NCBI RefSeq assembly: GCF_024281035.1
Contig: NZ_JAMXLH010000052.1
Coordinates: 62,001-126,000 of the forward strand
Origin: Paraburkholderia sp.
GTDB lineage: Bacteria; Pseudomonadota; Gammaproteobacteria; Burkholderiales; Burkholderiaceae
Direction of reading: 5' to 3'
DNA length: 64,000 nt
Below, one piece after another: positions 35,748 through 44,614 of the stretch. The notes under the pieces were generated by a model. It saw only the letters and a program-made list of their open reading frames with translations, had not been told where the DNA came from and made no database searches. Within the stretch, counting starts at the first letter, position 1. Every line of letters begins with the position of its first letter. The position numbers and the translations under genes were made by a program.

Positions 35748-36695
35748 ATGAACAAACCCGTCGTCCCGCTCACTTACGAACAACTCGATCAGTGGGTCGA
35801 GTCGCTTCAGCCGGTGCTGGCCCTGGAGGCGTTCGCCGCCGTGATCGGCATTCTGCGCGGCGGCGCGCCGCTCGCGCTGATGGTGTCGCATGCGACTGGC
35901 GCGGACGTCGCGTTTCTGCGCTACGAGCGCGCCACGCGCGAAGTCCGCTGGGATTCGACGCTGCCGCTGCCCGAGCCCGGCTCGAAAGTGCTGCTGTGCG
36001 AGGACATTGCGGGGCGCGGCAACACGCTGACCGACTGCATCGCGTTCCTGCGCGAGCACGGCCTGATCGTGCGCACGCTCACGGGCGCCTTCGACGATTT
36101 CTCGCGCCTGCGGCCCGACTATTCGATCGACGCGAGCGGCTATTTCACGCTGTTCCCGTGGGAACGCCAGGCCTACACGGACCGCTATCGCGCCGACTGG
36201 TCGCGTGAGGGCGCGCAGCAAGGTTCGCTGATGGCCGACGACCACGAGTACACCGTCTACGCGATCGACCTCGACGGCGTGCTGCTGCCCGATCTGCCGC
36301 TCGAACGCTACGAGCAGGACCTCGACGCGGCGCTCGCCGAGCGCGATGCGCTGATGCCGTTCGAGCGCATTCCCGGCATCGACGTGCAACGCGCGCGCGC
36401 CATTATCACCGGACGGCCCGAGATGGACCGCGCACGCACCCAGGCATGGCTCGAACGCTACGGCTTCGGGCATCTGGATCTCGTGATGCGCGCATGCGAC
36501 GAACACGACGACACGCCTTCGGGCGCCGCCGCGCACAAGGCCGCGGCGGCGATCCGCTGCGGCGTCACGCATTTCATCGAAAGCGACCCGGTTCAGGCGA
36601 TCCTCATCGCCCGTCTCGCACCGCTCCTGCGCGTGATCTGGTGGAACGCGCACACGCGCACCGGCACGCTGATCGGGGCCTCCGTCTGGGGCTAG
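35748..36695 (+). CDS. Phosphoribosyltransferase-HAD fusion protein
   Basis: A 315-residue fusion. The N-terminal half (about 1-150) is a type I phosphoribosyltransferase-like domain with ILRGGAPLALM and the PRPP loop VLLCEDIAGRGNTLTD (81-96). The C-terminal half (about 168-315) is HAD-like with AIDLDGVLLPDLP (Asp174/Asp176), a motif-II Thr in IITGRPEMDR and a late acidic motif in FIESDPVQAI. This is a purine/pyrimidine-type PRTase coupled to a phosphatase; the substrate is unknown. I see no signal peptide. It is divergent from the kinase operon and convergent (10 bp) with a NERD helicase gene. Confidence 0.8.
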   Translation: MNKPVVPLTYEQLDQWVESLQPVLALEAFAAVIGILRGGAPLALMVSHATGADVAFLRYERATREVRWDSTLPLPEPGSKVLLCEDIAGRGNTLTDCIAFLREHGLIVRTLTGAFDDFSRLRPDYSIDASGYFTLFPWERQAYTDRYRADWSREGAQQGSLMADDHEYTVYAIDLDGVLLPDLPLERYEQDLDAALAERDALMPFERIPGIDVQRARAIITGRPEMDRARTQAWLERYGFGHLDLVMRACDEHDDTPSGAAAHKAAAAIRCGVTHFIESDPVQAILIARLAPLLRVIWWNAHTRTGTLIGASVWG

Positions 36696-36705
36696 GGTCT
36701 GTTCC

Positions 36706-38418
36706 TCAGGCCGCGGCCTGCCCGTCCCCCAACACGCGAACCGCACGCTGCGACGCCACGACGATCAGCTTCATCGTCGCGCGCGTGGCGCCGACGAAGA
36801 GCTTGCGGGCGGCGCGCTCATCGAACGCGTCGAAGTCCACTTCGGTCAGGATCACGCACGGCGCCGACTGCCCCTTGAAGCGATAGACCGAATCGAGCAG
36901 CACGTCGCCTTCGCGATACTGCGGATTGCCGAACAGGTCGTACTGCCCGGTGAAGCTGCGCAGGCGATGCGGGCCCAGATGATCGAGCGCCGCGAGCTGC
37001 GAATGCTCGCGGCCGCGAAACGACAGCACCACGATGTCCTGCTTGCGAAAGCCGAGCGAGAGCGCCTGGGTGATCGCGCGCTTGGTTGCGGCCACAACGG
37101 GCGGTTCGTCCGCTGTCGTGCTCGCTGTCGTGCTCGCTGTCGTGCTCGCTGCTGCGCTCGCGGTTTCGTCCCACGCGGCGAACGTGACGTCGGAACCGTC
37201 GAACGGGCTGCCCGCCGCAAGCTGCGCGAGCGCGGGCGCGGCGGGACCGGCGGTCTCGCGCAGGAAAGCGAGGATGTCGCGCGGACTGCGATAGTTGGTG
37301 TTCTCGCGCAGCACCGTCCATCCCGGCAGCGCGACCGGATCGCGCAGATAGAGGTTCTGCAGCGGATCTTCGAGCCACCACCACGCAGCGCCCGGGCGCA
37401 GCAGCCGCTCGAGTGCATTCACCCACATCTGCTGGAAATCCTGCCCCTCGTCGACGATCAGGACGTCGAAGCGCCAGCGCTCGTCGACGGGTGCGGCTGC
37501 GAACCGGCGCTCCAGGTCGTCGAATGCGTTCGTGCCGTGGAAATCGGGCACGTGGCCGCCGTCGCGCGCAACCCAGTCGCAGAGCTGGTGATAGTTCGTG
37601 ACCGTCGCGCCTGCGGGCGCAACCTTCGCGATGTGATCGGCAAGCGGCCGGTTGAAGCACACATAGAGCGTGCGCTGGCCGCGCGCGAGCGCGTCCTTCA
37701 TCGCCTGCACCGCCAGTTGGGTCTTGCCCGAGCCCGCCGTGCCGATCACGCGCAACCGGAACGGCGCGAATTCCAGCCGCCGCGCCCACGTGGCGAGCCC
37801 GCCCGCGAGCCGCGTGACGAGCGTGCCCGCCGCACCGACGAGCGCGCTCGCGTCGGGCGCGAGCGACAACTCGTCGGAGAGGAAATGGTGAATCCTGGCC
37901 GCGCACGGCAGGCTCGGCTCGTCGGCGGGCAGCGCATCGAGCACGATCGAGGCGAGCTGCGCCTTGCGCGTCGCGTCGACGATGCGAGCCGGGCTCACGC
38001 CCGCGATGGCCGGATCGCGCACGACATGGTCGGGGCAATAAAAAAGTTCTTCGAGGAAGTACGTTCCCGCGCCGAACGCCGCGGTCAAGCGCCGGTGCAG
38101 GCCTTCGAGCGTGCGCGCGAGCGCCACGGCCACGTTGCGCTCGGTCTGCAGATGCGCCTTGACGAGACCGTTGGGCGTCTCGCGCAGAAAGCCGGTTTTC
38201 TGCTCGACGATCATCACGCGCCCGGCCGGGCTCACGATCACGAAATCGACCTCGCCGAACACCGAAAAACCTTCGGTGAGGCGCGTCCAGTGCACACCGT
38301 GATAAACCGTATAACCGTCGGGCAGGCCGCGTGCGAGGAGCGCGAGCGTCTCGCGTTCGCGCGCGGCGGCGCCGGTGGCTTCGAGGTGCTGCCAGTCGTC
38401 GGGGACAATGCGGGCCAT
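36706..38418 (-). CDS. NERD-domain SF1 helicase
   Basis: A 570-residue cytosolic protein. An N-terminal NERD domain (about 15-130) carries a nuclease-like pattern: Asp58 in GEVDFVIV and Glu72-Gln-Lys74 in MIVEQKTG. A UvrD-like superfamily 1 ATPase (about 220-560) follows with Walker A GTAGSGKTQ (226-234), DEGQD (Walker B) and a C-terminal VYRFKGQSAPCVILTE / FVGATRATMKLIVV motif. Such proteins act in DNA or RNA processing; some are in defence loci, but no defence partner is present here. A linker at about 420-435 contains TTAS repeats encoded by a 12-nt array. The initiator at 38418 is an ATG. Confidence 0.85.
   Translation of the reverse strand: MARIVPDDWQHLEATGAAARERETLALLARGLPDGYTVYHGVHWTRLTEGFSVFGEVDFVIVSPAGRVMIVEQKTGFLRETPNGLVKAHLQTERNVAVALARTLEGLHRRLTAAFGAGTYFLEELFYCPDHVVRDPAIAGVSPARIVDATRKAQLASIVLDALPADEPSLPCAARIHHFLSDELSLAPDASALVGAAGTLVTRLAGGLATWARRLEFAPFRLRVIGTAGSGKTQLAVQAMKDALARGQRTLYVCFNRPLADHIAKVAPAGATVTNYHQLCDWVARDGGHVPDFHGTNAFDDLERRFAAAPVDERWRFDVLIVDEGQDFQQMWVNALERLLRPGAAWWWLEDPLQNLYLRDPVALPGWTVLRENTNYRSPRDILAFLRETAGPAAPALAQLAAGSPFDGSDVTFAAWDETASAAASTTASTTASTTADEPPVVAATKRAITQALSLGFRKQDIVVLSFRGREHSQLAALDHLGPHRLRSFTGQYDLFGNPQYREGDVLLDSVYRFKGQSAPCVILTEVDFDAFDERAARKLFVGATRATMKLIVVASQRAVRVLGDGQAAA
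37111..37146 (-). repeat. Perfect 12-nt tandem repeat in the helicase linker
   Basis: Three identical 12-nt units (CGCTGTCGTGCT on the plus strand) encode Ser-Thr-Thr-Ala repeats in the NERD helicase. Perfect identity suggests recent slippage. Confidence 0.85.
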
Positions 38419-38599
38419 GGGCGGATCTCGTCGCTTAGCGTTGCGTTAGCGTTGTCGTAGCGTTGCGGTGGGTAGCGGCTATTGTGCAGCGGCTATTCTA
38501 CGAGATGCGCGGTGCGTCAAAAGCGGCGTCCGATCGTGTATCGTGTCGCCCGGCGCAACCGTTGCGCCCTTTTTTACAACGTCAAGGAGAGTGCGCCTG

Positions 38600-39226
38600 A
38601 TGATCACCATCTGGGGACGCGCCAATTCGGTGAACGTCCAGAAAGTCCTGTGGTGCTGCGACGAACTGGTGCTGCCGTTCGAGCGCATCGACGCCGGACT
38701 GCAATACGGCCGGCTCGACGAACCCGCCTTCCTCGCCATGAATCCGAACGGGAAAGTGCCGACGCTCGTCGACGGCACGTTCACGCTGTGGGAATCGAAC
38801 GCGATCCTCCGCTACCTGGCCATGCAATACGGCCCGTCGAGCCAGCTCTATCCCGCCGACGCCAAAGTGCGCGCGCTGATCGAGCGCTGGCTCGACTGGT
38901 CGCTCGGCACGCTCGCGCCCGCCGAGCGCCCCGTCTTCGCCACACTTGTACGCACGCCCGTCGAACAGCGCGACATGACGAAACTCGCCGCCGACTTCGA
39001 AGCCGTCGGCGCGCTGTGGAAACGGGTCGACCGTCATCTGCAAGGCCGCTTTTTCCTCGAAAACGAGCGCTTTTCGCTCGCCGACATCGTGATCGGCGCG
39101 TTCGCGCGGCGCTGGTTCGGCCTCGAAGGCGTCGAGCGTCCGCCGCTGCCGAATCTCGAGCGCTGGTATCAGCGCCTCGCGCATCGCGAAGGCTTTCGCA
39201 AGTATGTCGATGTGCCGCTCACCTGA
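38600..39226 (+). CDS. Glutathione S-transferase
   Basis: A 208-residue glutathione transferase. The N-terminal thioredoxin-like domain has WGRANSVNVQKVLWCCDEL, NPNGKVPTLVDG and LWESNAILRYLAMQYG (the Glu-Ser pair that binds the gamma-glutamyl group); the C-terminal helical domain includes SLADIVIGAFARRWFGL. It conjugates or reduces electrophiles with glutathione; the exact substrate is not predictable. The ATG at 38600 follows AAGGAGA; an upstream in-frame start lacks similarity. It is immediately upstream of zur but separated by 57 bp. Confidence 0.9.
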   Translation: MITIWGRANSVNVQKVLWCCDELVLPFERIDAGLQYGRLDEPAFLAMNPNGKVPTLVDGTFTLWESNAILRYLAMQYGPSSQLYPADAKVRALIERWLDWSLGTLAPAERPVFATLVRTPVEQRDMTKLAADFEAVGALWKRVDRHLQGRFFLENERFSLADIVIGAFARRWFGLEGVERPPLPNLERWYQRLAHREGFRKYVDVPLT

Positions 39227-39283
39227 TCGATCCCCGTCATGCGGGGCCCGGCGCGCAGCCGACGCGCCCCGTATAATCGCGGG

Positions 39284-39886
39284 ATGAACACAGCAAAACC
39301 GTCCCCGGATATGGCGGCCCCGCACGATCACCATCACGATCACAATCACGACGGCGATCACGCGCACCTCCACGACGGCGCGCAGGCCCGTTCACCCGCG
39401 CGGCCCGCATCGCCCGCGTCGCTGGATGCAGCACTCGCGATGGCCGAGGCGTACTGCCGCGAACGCGGCGAAAAGCTCACGCCGCTGCGCCGCAAGGTGC
39501 TGGAATTGCTGCTCACCTCGGGCCGGGCCACCAAGGCCTATTCGCTGCTCGACGAAATGCGCCAGATCCATCCAGGATCGGCGCCGCCCACCGTCTATCG
39601 CGCGCTTGATTTCCTGCTTGCGGCGGGGCTCATTCACCGCATCGAATCGATCAACGCATTCGCGGTGTGCCACGATCTCACGCAGTGCCAGCACGGCATC
39701 CTCGTCGTGTGCCAGCAATGCGGCAACATCACCGAACTGCACGAGCCGAAGCTGCGCCAGGCGCTCGTCGCCCAGATCGAGGCAGCGGGTTACCGGCTCG
39801 CGGGCGACGGGATCGAGCTAAAAGGGGTCTGTGCGCAATGCCAGGCCGCCGAACCGGCCCCGGCCGAAGCCGCCGCGCAGTCCTGA
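39284..39886 (+). CDS. Fur-family regulator, probably Zur, with a His-rich N-terminus
   Basis: A 200-residue Fur-superfamily metalloregulator. A His/Asp-rich N-terminal tail (about 13-31, HDHHHDHNHDGDHAHLHD) is followed by the winged HTH (about 60-125: LTPLRRKVLELLLTSGRA, PTVYRALDFLLAAGLIHRI) and a dimerisation domain with the structural CxxC pairs (CQQCGN and CAQCQ) and HDLTQCQHG. The CxxC pairs and His spacing match zinc-sensing Zur proteins better than Fur. A TATAAT at 39272-39277 ends only 6 nt before the ATG, so a leaderless transcript is possible. The gene is downstream of the glutathione transferase. I leave the symbol blank because Zur and Fur cannot be separated with certainty. Confidence 0.85.
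   Translation: MNTAKPSPDMAAPHDHHHDHNHDGDHAHLHDGAQARSPARPASPASLDAALAMAEAYCRERGEKLTPLRRKVLELLLTSGRATKAYSLLDEMRQIHPGSAPPTVYRALDFLLAAGLIHRIESINAFAVCHDLTQCQHGILVVCQQCGNITELHEPKLRQALVAQIEAAGYRLAGDGIELKGVCAQCQAAEPAPAEAAAQS
39326..39373 (+). repeat. 12-nt repeat encoding the His-rich tail of the Fur-family protein
   Basis: Four degenerate 12-nt units (GATCACCATCAC and variants) encode the HDHH-type tail of the zinc/iron regulator. Confidence 0.65.
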
Positions 39887-39968
39887 GGCAACAATCACGC
39901 AGATTCGCGCGTTCAGGCGCGTTTATGGGCGCTCAGGTACGCTCCGGCACGCTGAAGCACGCCGATGC

Positions 39969-40376
39969 TCACATGTGCCGGGAGTCGATCGCGTCGCTCA
40001 ATAGCGTCACGAGTTCATCGGGTCGGGCGGGCTTCATCATGAAGTGCTGAAAACCTTCGCCGATGCTGCGCAGGCGCCAGCTTTCATCGGTGTGTCCGGT
40101 CAGGGCGACGGCAATGGCGGGTGCGTGATCGCCGCGGATTTCGTGATCGCGCAATCGCTGGATCAGATAAAAACCGTCCATGGCCGGTAGATCGAGATCG
40201 CAGACCACCGCGTCGGGCAGCAATTCCAGCGCCGCTTCGACGCCGGTCTCGGCGTCCTCCACCGCTACGACATGCGCCCCCTCCGATTCGAGCAATGAAG
40301 TGAGCGATGCCCGGGAGAGCGGATCGTCTTCGACGAGGACGATGGTCGTCCGGTCGAGTCTGTGTACTGCGTTCAT
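39969..40376 (-). CDS. Single-domain response regulator (CheY-like)
   Basis: A 135-residue lone receiver domain: VLVEDDPLSRAS, phospho-acceptor Asp in VVCDLDLPAMDGFY (about 59), ALTGHTDES (Thr) and MMKPARP (Lys). It has no output domain, so it must act by protein-protein contact, like CheY or Spo0F, or as a phosphate sink. No kinase is adjacent; the hybrid kinase at 33-35 kb and the FIST kinase are possible donors. No ribosome binding site precedes the ATG at 40376. Confidence 0.85.
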   Translation of the reverse strand: MNAVHRLDRTTIVLVEDDPLSRASLTSLLESEGAHVVAVEDAETGVEAALELLPDAVVCDLDLPAMDGFYLIQRLRDHEIRGDHAPAIAVALTGHTDESWRLRSIGEGFQHFMMKPARPDELVTLLSDAIDSRHM

Positions 40377-40865
40377 TGTGTTTGCTTGAATGCCGTTCTG
40401 TCTGTGTGGCGAGCCGCGCCATGCGCGAATACCGCCGCGGGCAGCCGTTGATGCGCAATATTAATGCCACCACATGAAGCGCACTGTGGTCCGGTCATGG
40501 GTCGATACATGACGCGCCGCGCACGATAGCCCGCCAGTAAGACAAGCCGATGAAATGCGATAGCGGCACTTCGCCACGCTGCCGGTCGAAGCGTGTTTGA
40601 CGGCCGGTTGAGTGCGGTCGTTCCCGGATGCGCGCCGGCTGCTTCGAAATGCTGCACCCTGAAAGCCCACAATTGATGGATCGGCGCGGCGAATCTGCCT
40701 GTGCGTTCCGGCACCGATTGCTGCACGCCAACGTGTTGCACCATGACCGCTATCGAATTGAAACGCCGAAAGTGCGCTGCGACACCGGCGCACGAAAAAC
40801 CGCTGGAATCGTGCGGCTTCGAGGTCAGGATGCGATGGCGGGACATACCGGCACGATTTGCAAAA
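40377..40865. other. 489-bp intergenic region, no convincing gene
   Basis: Between the lone receiver and the TetR gene, both on the minus strand. Frames on both strands have poor composition and no ribosome binding site. A fragment on the minus strand looks vaguely HTH-like (DDFANRAGMSRHRI) but has no further domain. It may be decayed coding sequence; I cannot name a parent gene. Confidence 0.4.
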
Positions 40866-41585
40866 TCATCCACGCTCATGCGTGCCGTGCGCCGGTCCGA
40901 CGCCCTGCGTGATGAGCGCCACCGCATGCCGGGCAATGTCGCGCGCACTCAGGTCGCGGCGCACCGGATCGTTGCACCAGACGCGCGACGTCGCAAGCGG
41001 CAGCAGCGTCAGGCCGAGCAGCGACTGGAACAACAGAGACGGTTCGAGCGCCGCATTGAGGCGCCCCGCGCGCTGCCAGCGCGCAATCGCGGCCTGCGCC
41101 GCCAGCTGATGCGACTGGCCGAAACGCGCATGCATGCGCTGACGCAGCAGTCCACCTTCGCTGATCACCTCGCGCACCCACAGCGGCGCAAACCACGGAT
41201 AGCGTTCGCCGATCTCCGCAAAGCGCTCGGTGAGCAGCGTGAGCGCGGCGACGGGATCGTCGGGATGCGCCTCGAAGATGCCGCCCATTCCGGCGCGCAG
41301 CGGCAGGAAGCACTCCTCGATCAGCACGTCGATCAACTGATCGCGCGTCTTGAAGTAGTAGTGGACCATCGCGGGCGTGACACCGGCTTCATGGGCAATC
41401 GCGGCGAGCGAGGTGTCCTGGATGCCCTCGCGCGCGAACAGCGCGAGCGCCACTTCAATCAGGCGGGCGCGCTGCTGCGCCCCGCCCGCGCCGCCGCTCG
41501 GGCGGCCCGGACGGCGCGCCGCGGCGGGTGCGGGCGCGGGTGCGGGTGAAGACACTGCGCCAGCTGGAATATCGGGGTCATTCAT
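40866..41585 (-). CDS. TetR-family repressor
   Basis: A 239-residue TetR-type regulator. A Pro/Ala-rich tail (about 10-22) precedes the HTH (about 40-85: ARLIEVALALFAREGIQDTS, IAHEAGVTPAMVHYYFKTRD); the rest is a helical ligand-binding domain. Its gene is divergent from an MFS drug transporter with only 88 bp between the starts, the standard layout of a drug-sensing repressor and its pump. A direct repeat that overlaps the transporter promoter is a likely operator. The ligand is unknown. Confidence 0.92.
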   Translation of the reverse strand: MNDPDIPAGAVSSPAPAPAPAAARRPGRPSGGAGGAQQRARLIEVALALFAREGIQDTSLAAIAHEAGVTPAMVHYYFKTRDQLIDVLIEECFLPLRAGMGGIFEAHPDDPVAALTLLTERFAEIGERYPWFAPLWVREVISEGGLLRQRMHARFGQSHQLAAQAAIARWQRAGRLNAALEPSLLFQSLLGLTLLPLATSRVWCNDPVRRDLSARDIARHAVALITQGVGPAHGTHERG

Positions 41586-41605
41586 ATTTCGTCACACTGC
41601 GTGCT

Positions 41606-41656
41606 TTGACCGGCATCGGGAATTCGCCTATATTAATTTCCACGTTAATTAATTTC
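41606..41656 (+). promoter_or_regulatory. MFS promoter with operator-like direct repeats
   Basis: TTGACC (41606-41611), 17-bp spacer and TATATT (41629-41634) form a strong sigma-70-type promoter for the pump. ATTAATTTC occurs twice, at 41632-41640 and 41648-41656 (16-bp period), over and just after the -10, plus TTAATTAA at 41645-41652. This is where the TetR-type repressor would block transcription. Confidence 0.6.
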
Positions 41657-41673
41657 AAGCGCCCTTCCGATCC

Positions 41674-43197
41674 ATGGAACCCGCCACGGAACACCCCGCA
41701 CCGGTCTCGAACAGCCCCGCGCCCGCAGCCGACCATCCGCCGATCCGGCTCCTCTTCCCCGCGCTGCTGCTCGTGATGCTGCTCGCAGCGCTCGACCAGA
41801 CCATCGTCTCGACGGCGCTGCCCACCATCGTCGGCGAACTGGGCGGGCTCGACCGGCTTTCGTGGGTCGTCACCGCCTATCTGCTCACGTCGACCATCGT
41901 CGTGCCGCTCTACGGCAAGTTCGGCGATCTGTTTGGCCGCCGCGTCGTGCTGCAGGCCGCCATCGTGATCTTCATGATCGGCTCCGCGTTGTGCGGCATC
42001 GCGCAAAACATGATGCAGCTGATCGTGCTGCGCGCCTTGCAGGGCATCGGCGGCGGCGGGCTCATGGTCGTAACGATGGCCGCCATCGGCGACGTCATTC
42101 CCCCCGCGCAGCGCGGCAAATATCAGGGCATGTTCGGCGGCGTGTTCGGCCTCGCGACCGTGGTCGGGCCGCTGCTCGGCGGCTTTCTCGTCGAGAACCT
42201 GTCGTGGCGCTGGATCTTCTACATCAACCTGCCGCTCGGCGCCGTGGCGCTCGCCGTGATCGGCGCCGTGTTCCGGCCGCGCACCGCGCACGTCAAGCAC
42301 GTGATCGACTATATGGGCGCCGCCTGGCTCGCCTCCGCCCTCACCTGCCTGATCCTCTTCACGAGCCAGGGCGGCACGATCCTGCCGTGGACCTCGCCGC
42401 AGCTCTGGCTCACGCTCGTGCTCGGCGTCGTTTCCGTCGCCGGGTTCATCCACGAGGAAAAACACGCGGCCGAACCCATCATGCCGCTCGAACTGTTCCG
42501 CCACCGCACGTTCCTGCTGGCGAGCCTGATCGGCTTCATCGTCGGCGTTTCACTGTTCGGCTCGGTCACGTTCCTGCCGCTCTATCTCCAGGTCGTGAAA
42601 AGCTCCACGCCTTCGCAGGCCGGCATGCAGATGCTGCCGATGATGGGCGGCGTGCTCACGATGTCGGTGATCACCGGGCGCATCATCAGCAGAATCGGCA
42701 AGTACCGCATCTTTCCGATCACCGGCACGGCGCTCGTCGGCGTCGCCATGACGCTGCTCGCGCGGCTATCGATCGATACGCCGCTGCACTGGATGTATCT
42801 GTACATGGCCCTGCTCGGCTGCGGGCTCGGCATGGTCATGCAGGTGCTGATCCTCGCCGTGCAGAACGCCGTCGAGTTCCGCCACATGGGCGTGGCGACG
42901 TCGGGCGCGACGCTGTTTCGCTCGATCGGCGGTTCAGTGGGCGTGGCCGCGTTCGGCGCCGTGTTCTCACACGGGCTGAACACGCGCCTCGACAAGGTGC
43001 TCACGCCCGGCGTCACGCTGCCGCAGCCGCTCACGCCCGATGCGATTCATCATTTGCCGCCCGTGCTGCACGCCCAATATCTCGACGCGTTCGCGGGCGC
43101 GCTGCACACCGTCTATTTCCTCGCGGCGTGCGTCGTCGTGTTCTCGTTCGCGCTCGCCTGGTGGCTGCAGGACATTCCACTGCGCAAGCAACATTAG
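41674..43197 (+). CDS. MFS multidrug efflux transporter (DHA2, 14 TM)
   Basis: A 507-residue major-facilitator transporter of the DHA2/EmrB group, with about 14 transmembrane helices in the inner membrane, exporting drugs by proton antiport. Family motifs are DQTIVSTALPTIVGELGG in TM1, motif A GKFGDLFGRRVVLQ between TM2 and TM3, RALQGIGGGGLMVV and GPLLGGFLVENLSWRWIFYI. It is not followed by a membrane-fusion protein or outer-membrane channel, so it probably acts alone. The gene is divergent from and likely repressed by the TetR protein. It ends only 7 bp from the convergent MocR gene. Confidence 0.92.
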   Translation: MEPATEHPAPVSNSPAPAADHPPIRLLFPALLLVMLLAALDQTIVSTALPTIVGELGGLDRLSWVVTAYLLTSTIVVPLYGKFGDLFGRRVVLQAAIVIFMIGSALCGIAQNMMQLIVLRALQGIGGGGLMVVTMAAIGDVIPPAQRGKYQGMFGGVFGLATVVGPLLGGFLVENLSWRWIFYINLPLGAVALAVIGAVFRPRTAHVKHVIDYMGAAWLASALTCLILFTSQGGTILPWTSPQLWLTLVLGVVSVAGFIHEEKHAAEPIMPLELFRHRTFLLASLIGFIVGVSLFGSVTFLPLYLQVVKSSTPSQAGMQMLPMMGGVLTMSVITGRIISRIGKYRIFPITGTALVGVAMTLLARLSIDTPLHWMYLYMALLGCGLGMVMQVLILAVQNAVEFRHMGVATSGATLFRSIGGSVGVAAFGAVFSHGLNTRLDKVLTPGVTLPQPLTPDAIHHLPPVLHAQYLDAFAGALHTVYFLAACVVVFSFALAWWLQDIPLRKQH

Positions 43198-43204
43198 GAC
43201 CGGT

Positions 43205-44614
43205 TCAGACAGGTTGCGCGCAGCGCTCCATTGCGCGCTGCAATGTTTCGTACACCTTCGGGCGATTGCACTGCGAGACGTTGAAGCGCAGAAAATCGCC
43301 CGCGCTGTGCGACACGCTGAACACATTGCCCGGCGCGAGCACGACGTCCGACTCCAGCGCCTCGCGCGCCACACGCGCCGCGTCGAGCCCTGCGGGCAGG
43401 CGCGCCCAGACGAACAGCCCCGCCTGCGGCCGCGTCCACGGCTCGATGCCGAGCGCGCCGAGGCGCTGCAGCGTCTCGCTCATCGCGTCGGCAAGCCGCG
43501 CGCGCAATGCGTCCAGATGATGCCGGTAGGTGCCGTCCACGAGCAGCCGGTACACGAGATCGGCGGCCAGTTCGCCGTTGCCGAACGACACCGCGAGCTT
43601 CAGATCCACGAGTGACTCGATCCAGTCCGCCCGCACGGCGATAAAGCCGCAGCGCGCCGCCGCCGACATCGTTTTGGAAAAGCTGCCGATCGTCACGACG
43701 CGCGTGAGGCCGTCGAACGCGGCGAGACGCGGCGCGGGATCGGTCTCGAAGTCGGCGAAGATATCGTCCTCGACGATCAGCAGGTCGTGCGCTTCGGCGA
43801 GTTTGAGCAGCCGGTGCGCAACCGTGGGCGCGAGCGTCGCGCCGGTGGGATTGTGGATCGCGGAGTTGGTCACGTAGAGCCGCGGACGATGCTCGATCAG
43901 CGCGCGTTCGAACGCCGCGAGATCGGGACCGGCGGGCGTGTACGGCACCCCGGCCACGCGCACGCGGTGCGCGCGCAGCAGCGCCTGGAAGTTGAAGTAG
44001 CACGGATCGTCGATGAGCACCGTGTCGCCCGGTTCGAGCAGGAAGCGGCACACGAGATCGAGTGCCTGGGTGCCGCCGTCGGTCAGCACGATCTGGCGCG
44101 GCTCGGCCTCCACGCCGCGCTGCGCGAGACGCCACGACAGATGCTGGCGCAGCGCGGGCAGGCCGGATGGCGACGCGTAGTCGGTGAGCCGCGCGCCCGG
44201 ATCGCGCGCGAGCGCGCGCAGCGCACGCCGCACGGCGTCCTGCGGCAACCAGGATTCTGGCAGCCAGCCGCAGCCGGGCCGCAACGCACCCGAATCGGTT
44301 TCGAGCGACTGGCGCGTGAGCCAGAGCGGATCGATCTCGCGATCGAGTCGCGGCCCCAGCGCGCCGAGCGCGAGCGGCGGCGCATGGCCCGCGACGTAGA
44401 AACCGGAGCCGCGCCGCGCGACGAGCGTGCCTTGCGCGACGAGCCGTTCATAAGCTTCCACCACGGTCGATTTCGATACGCCGAGTTGCTCGCTCATCGC
44501 CCGAATGGACGGCACCCGTGCGCCCGCCGCGAGCGCGCGCGCAGCGATGCGGGTGCGCACCGTCTCCATGACGAGTCCGGCGCGCGTGGCCGTATCCTGT
44601 GAAATGTCTTCCAT
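43205..44614 (-). CDS. MocR-type regulator (GntR HTH fused to PLP aminotransferase domain)
   Basis: A 469-residue MocR/PdxR-type regulator. A GntR winged HTH (about 1-75: RVPSIRAMSEQLGVSKSTVVEA, RRGSGFYVAG) is fused to a fold-type I aminotransferase-like domain (about 100-465) with YASPSGLPALRQHLSWRLA, NPTGATLAPT and the PLP Lys in GSFSKTMSAAARCGF. The ATG at 44614 begins the HTH homology; longer frames upstream are non-homologous. It is divergent from an EamA transporter, its most likely target, with dyad sites between. It probably senses PLP together with an amine or amino acid. Confidence 0.9.
   Translation of the reverse strand: MEDISQDTATRAGLVMETVRTRIAARALAAGARVPSIRAMSEQLGVSKSTVVEAYERLVAQGTLVARRGSGFYVAGHAPPLALGALGPRLDREIDPLWLTRQSLETDSGALRPGCGWLPESWLPQDAVRRALRALARDPGARLTDYASPSGLPALRQHLSWRLAQRGVEAEPRQIVLTDGGTQALDLVCRFLLEPGDTVLIDDPCYFNFQALLRAHRVRVAGVPYTPAGPDLAAFERALIEHRPRLYVTNSAIHNPTGATLAPTVAHRLLKLAEAHDLLIVEDDIFADFETDPAPRLAAFDGLTRVVTIGSFSKTMSAAARCGFIAVRADWIESLVDLKLAVSFGNGELAADLVYRLLVDGTYRHHLDALRARLADAMSETLQRLGALGIEPWTRPQAGLFVWARLPAGLDAARVAREALESDVVLAPGNVFSVSHSAGDFLRFNVSQCNRPKVYETLQRAMERCAQPV

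Noticed and set aside
40373..40948. Minus-strand protein between the lone receiver and the TetR gene
   Set aside because: An HTH-like fragment is visible, but composition is poor, there is no ribosome binding site, and it overlaps the TetR gene.
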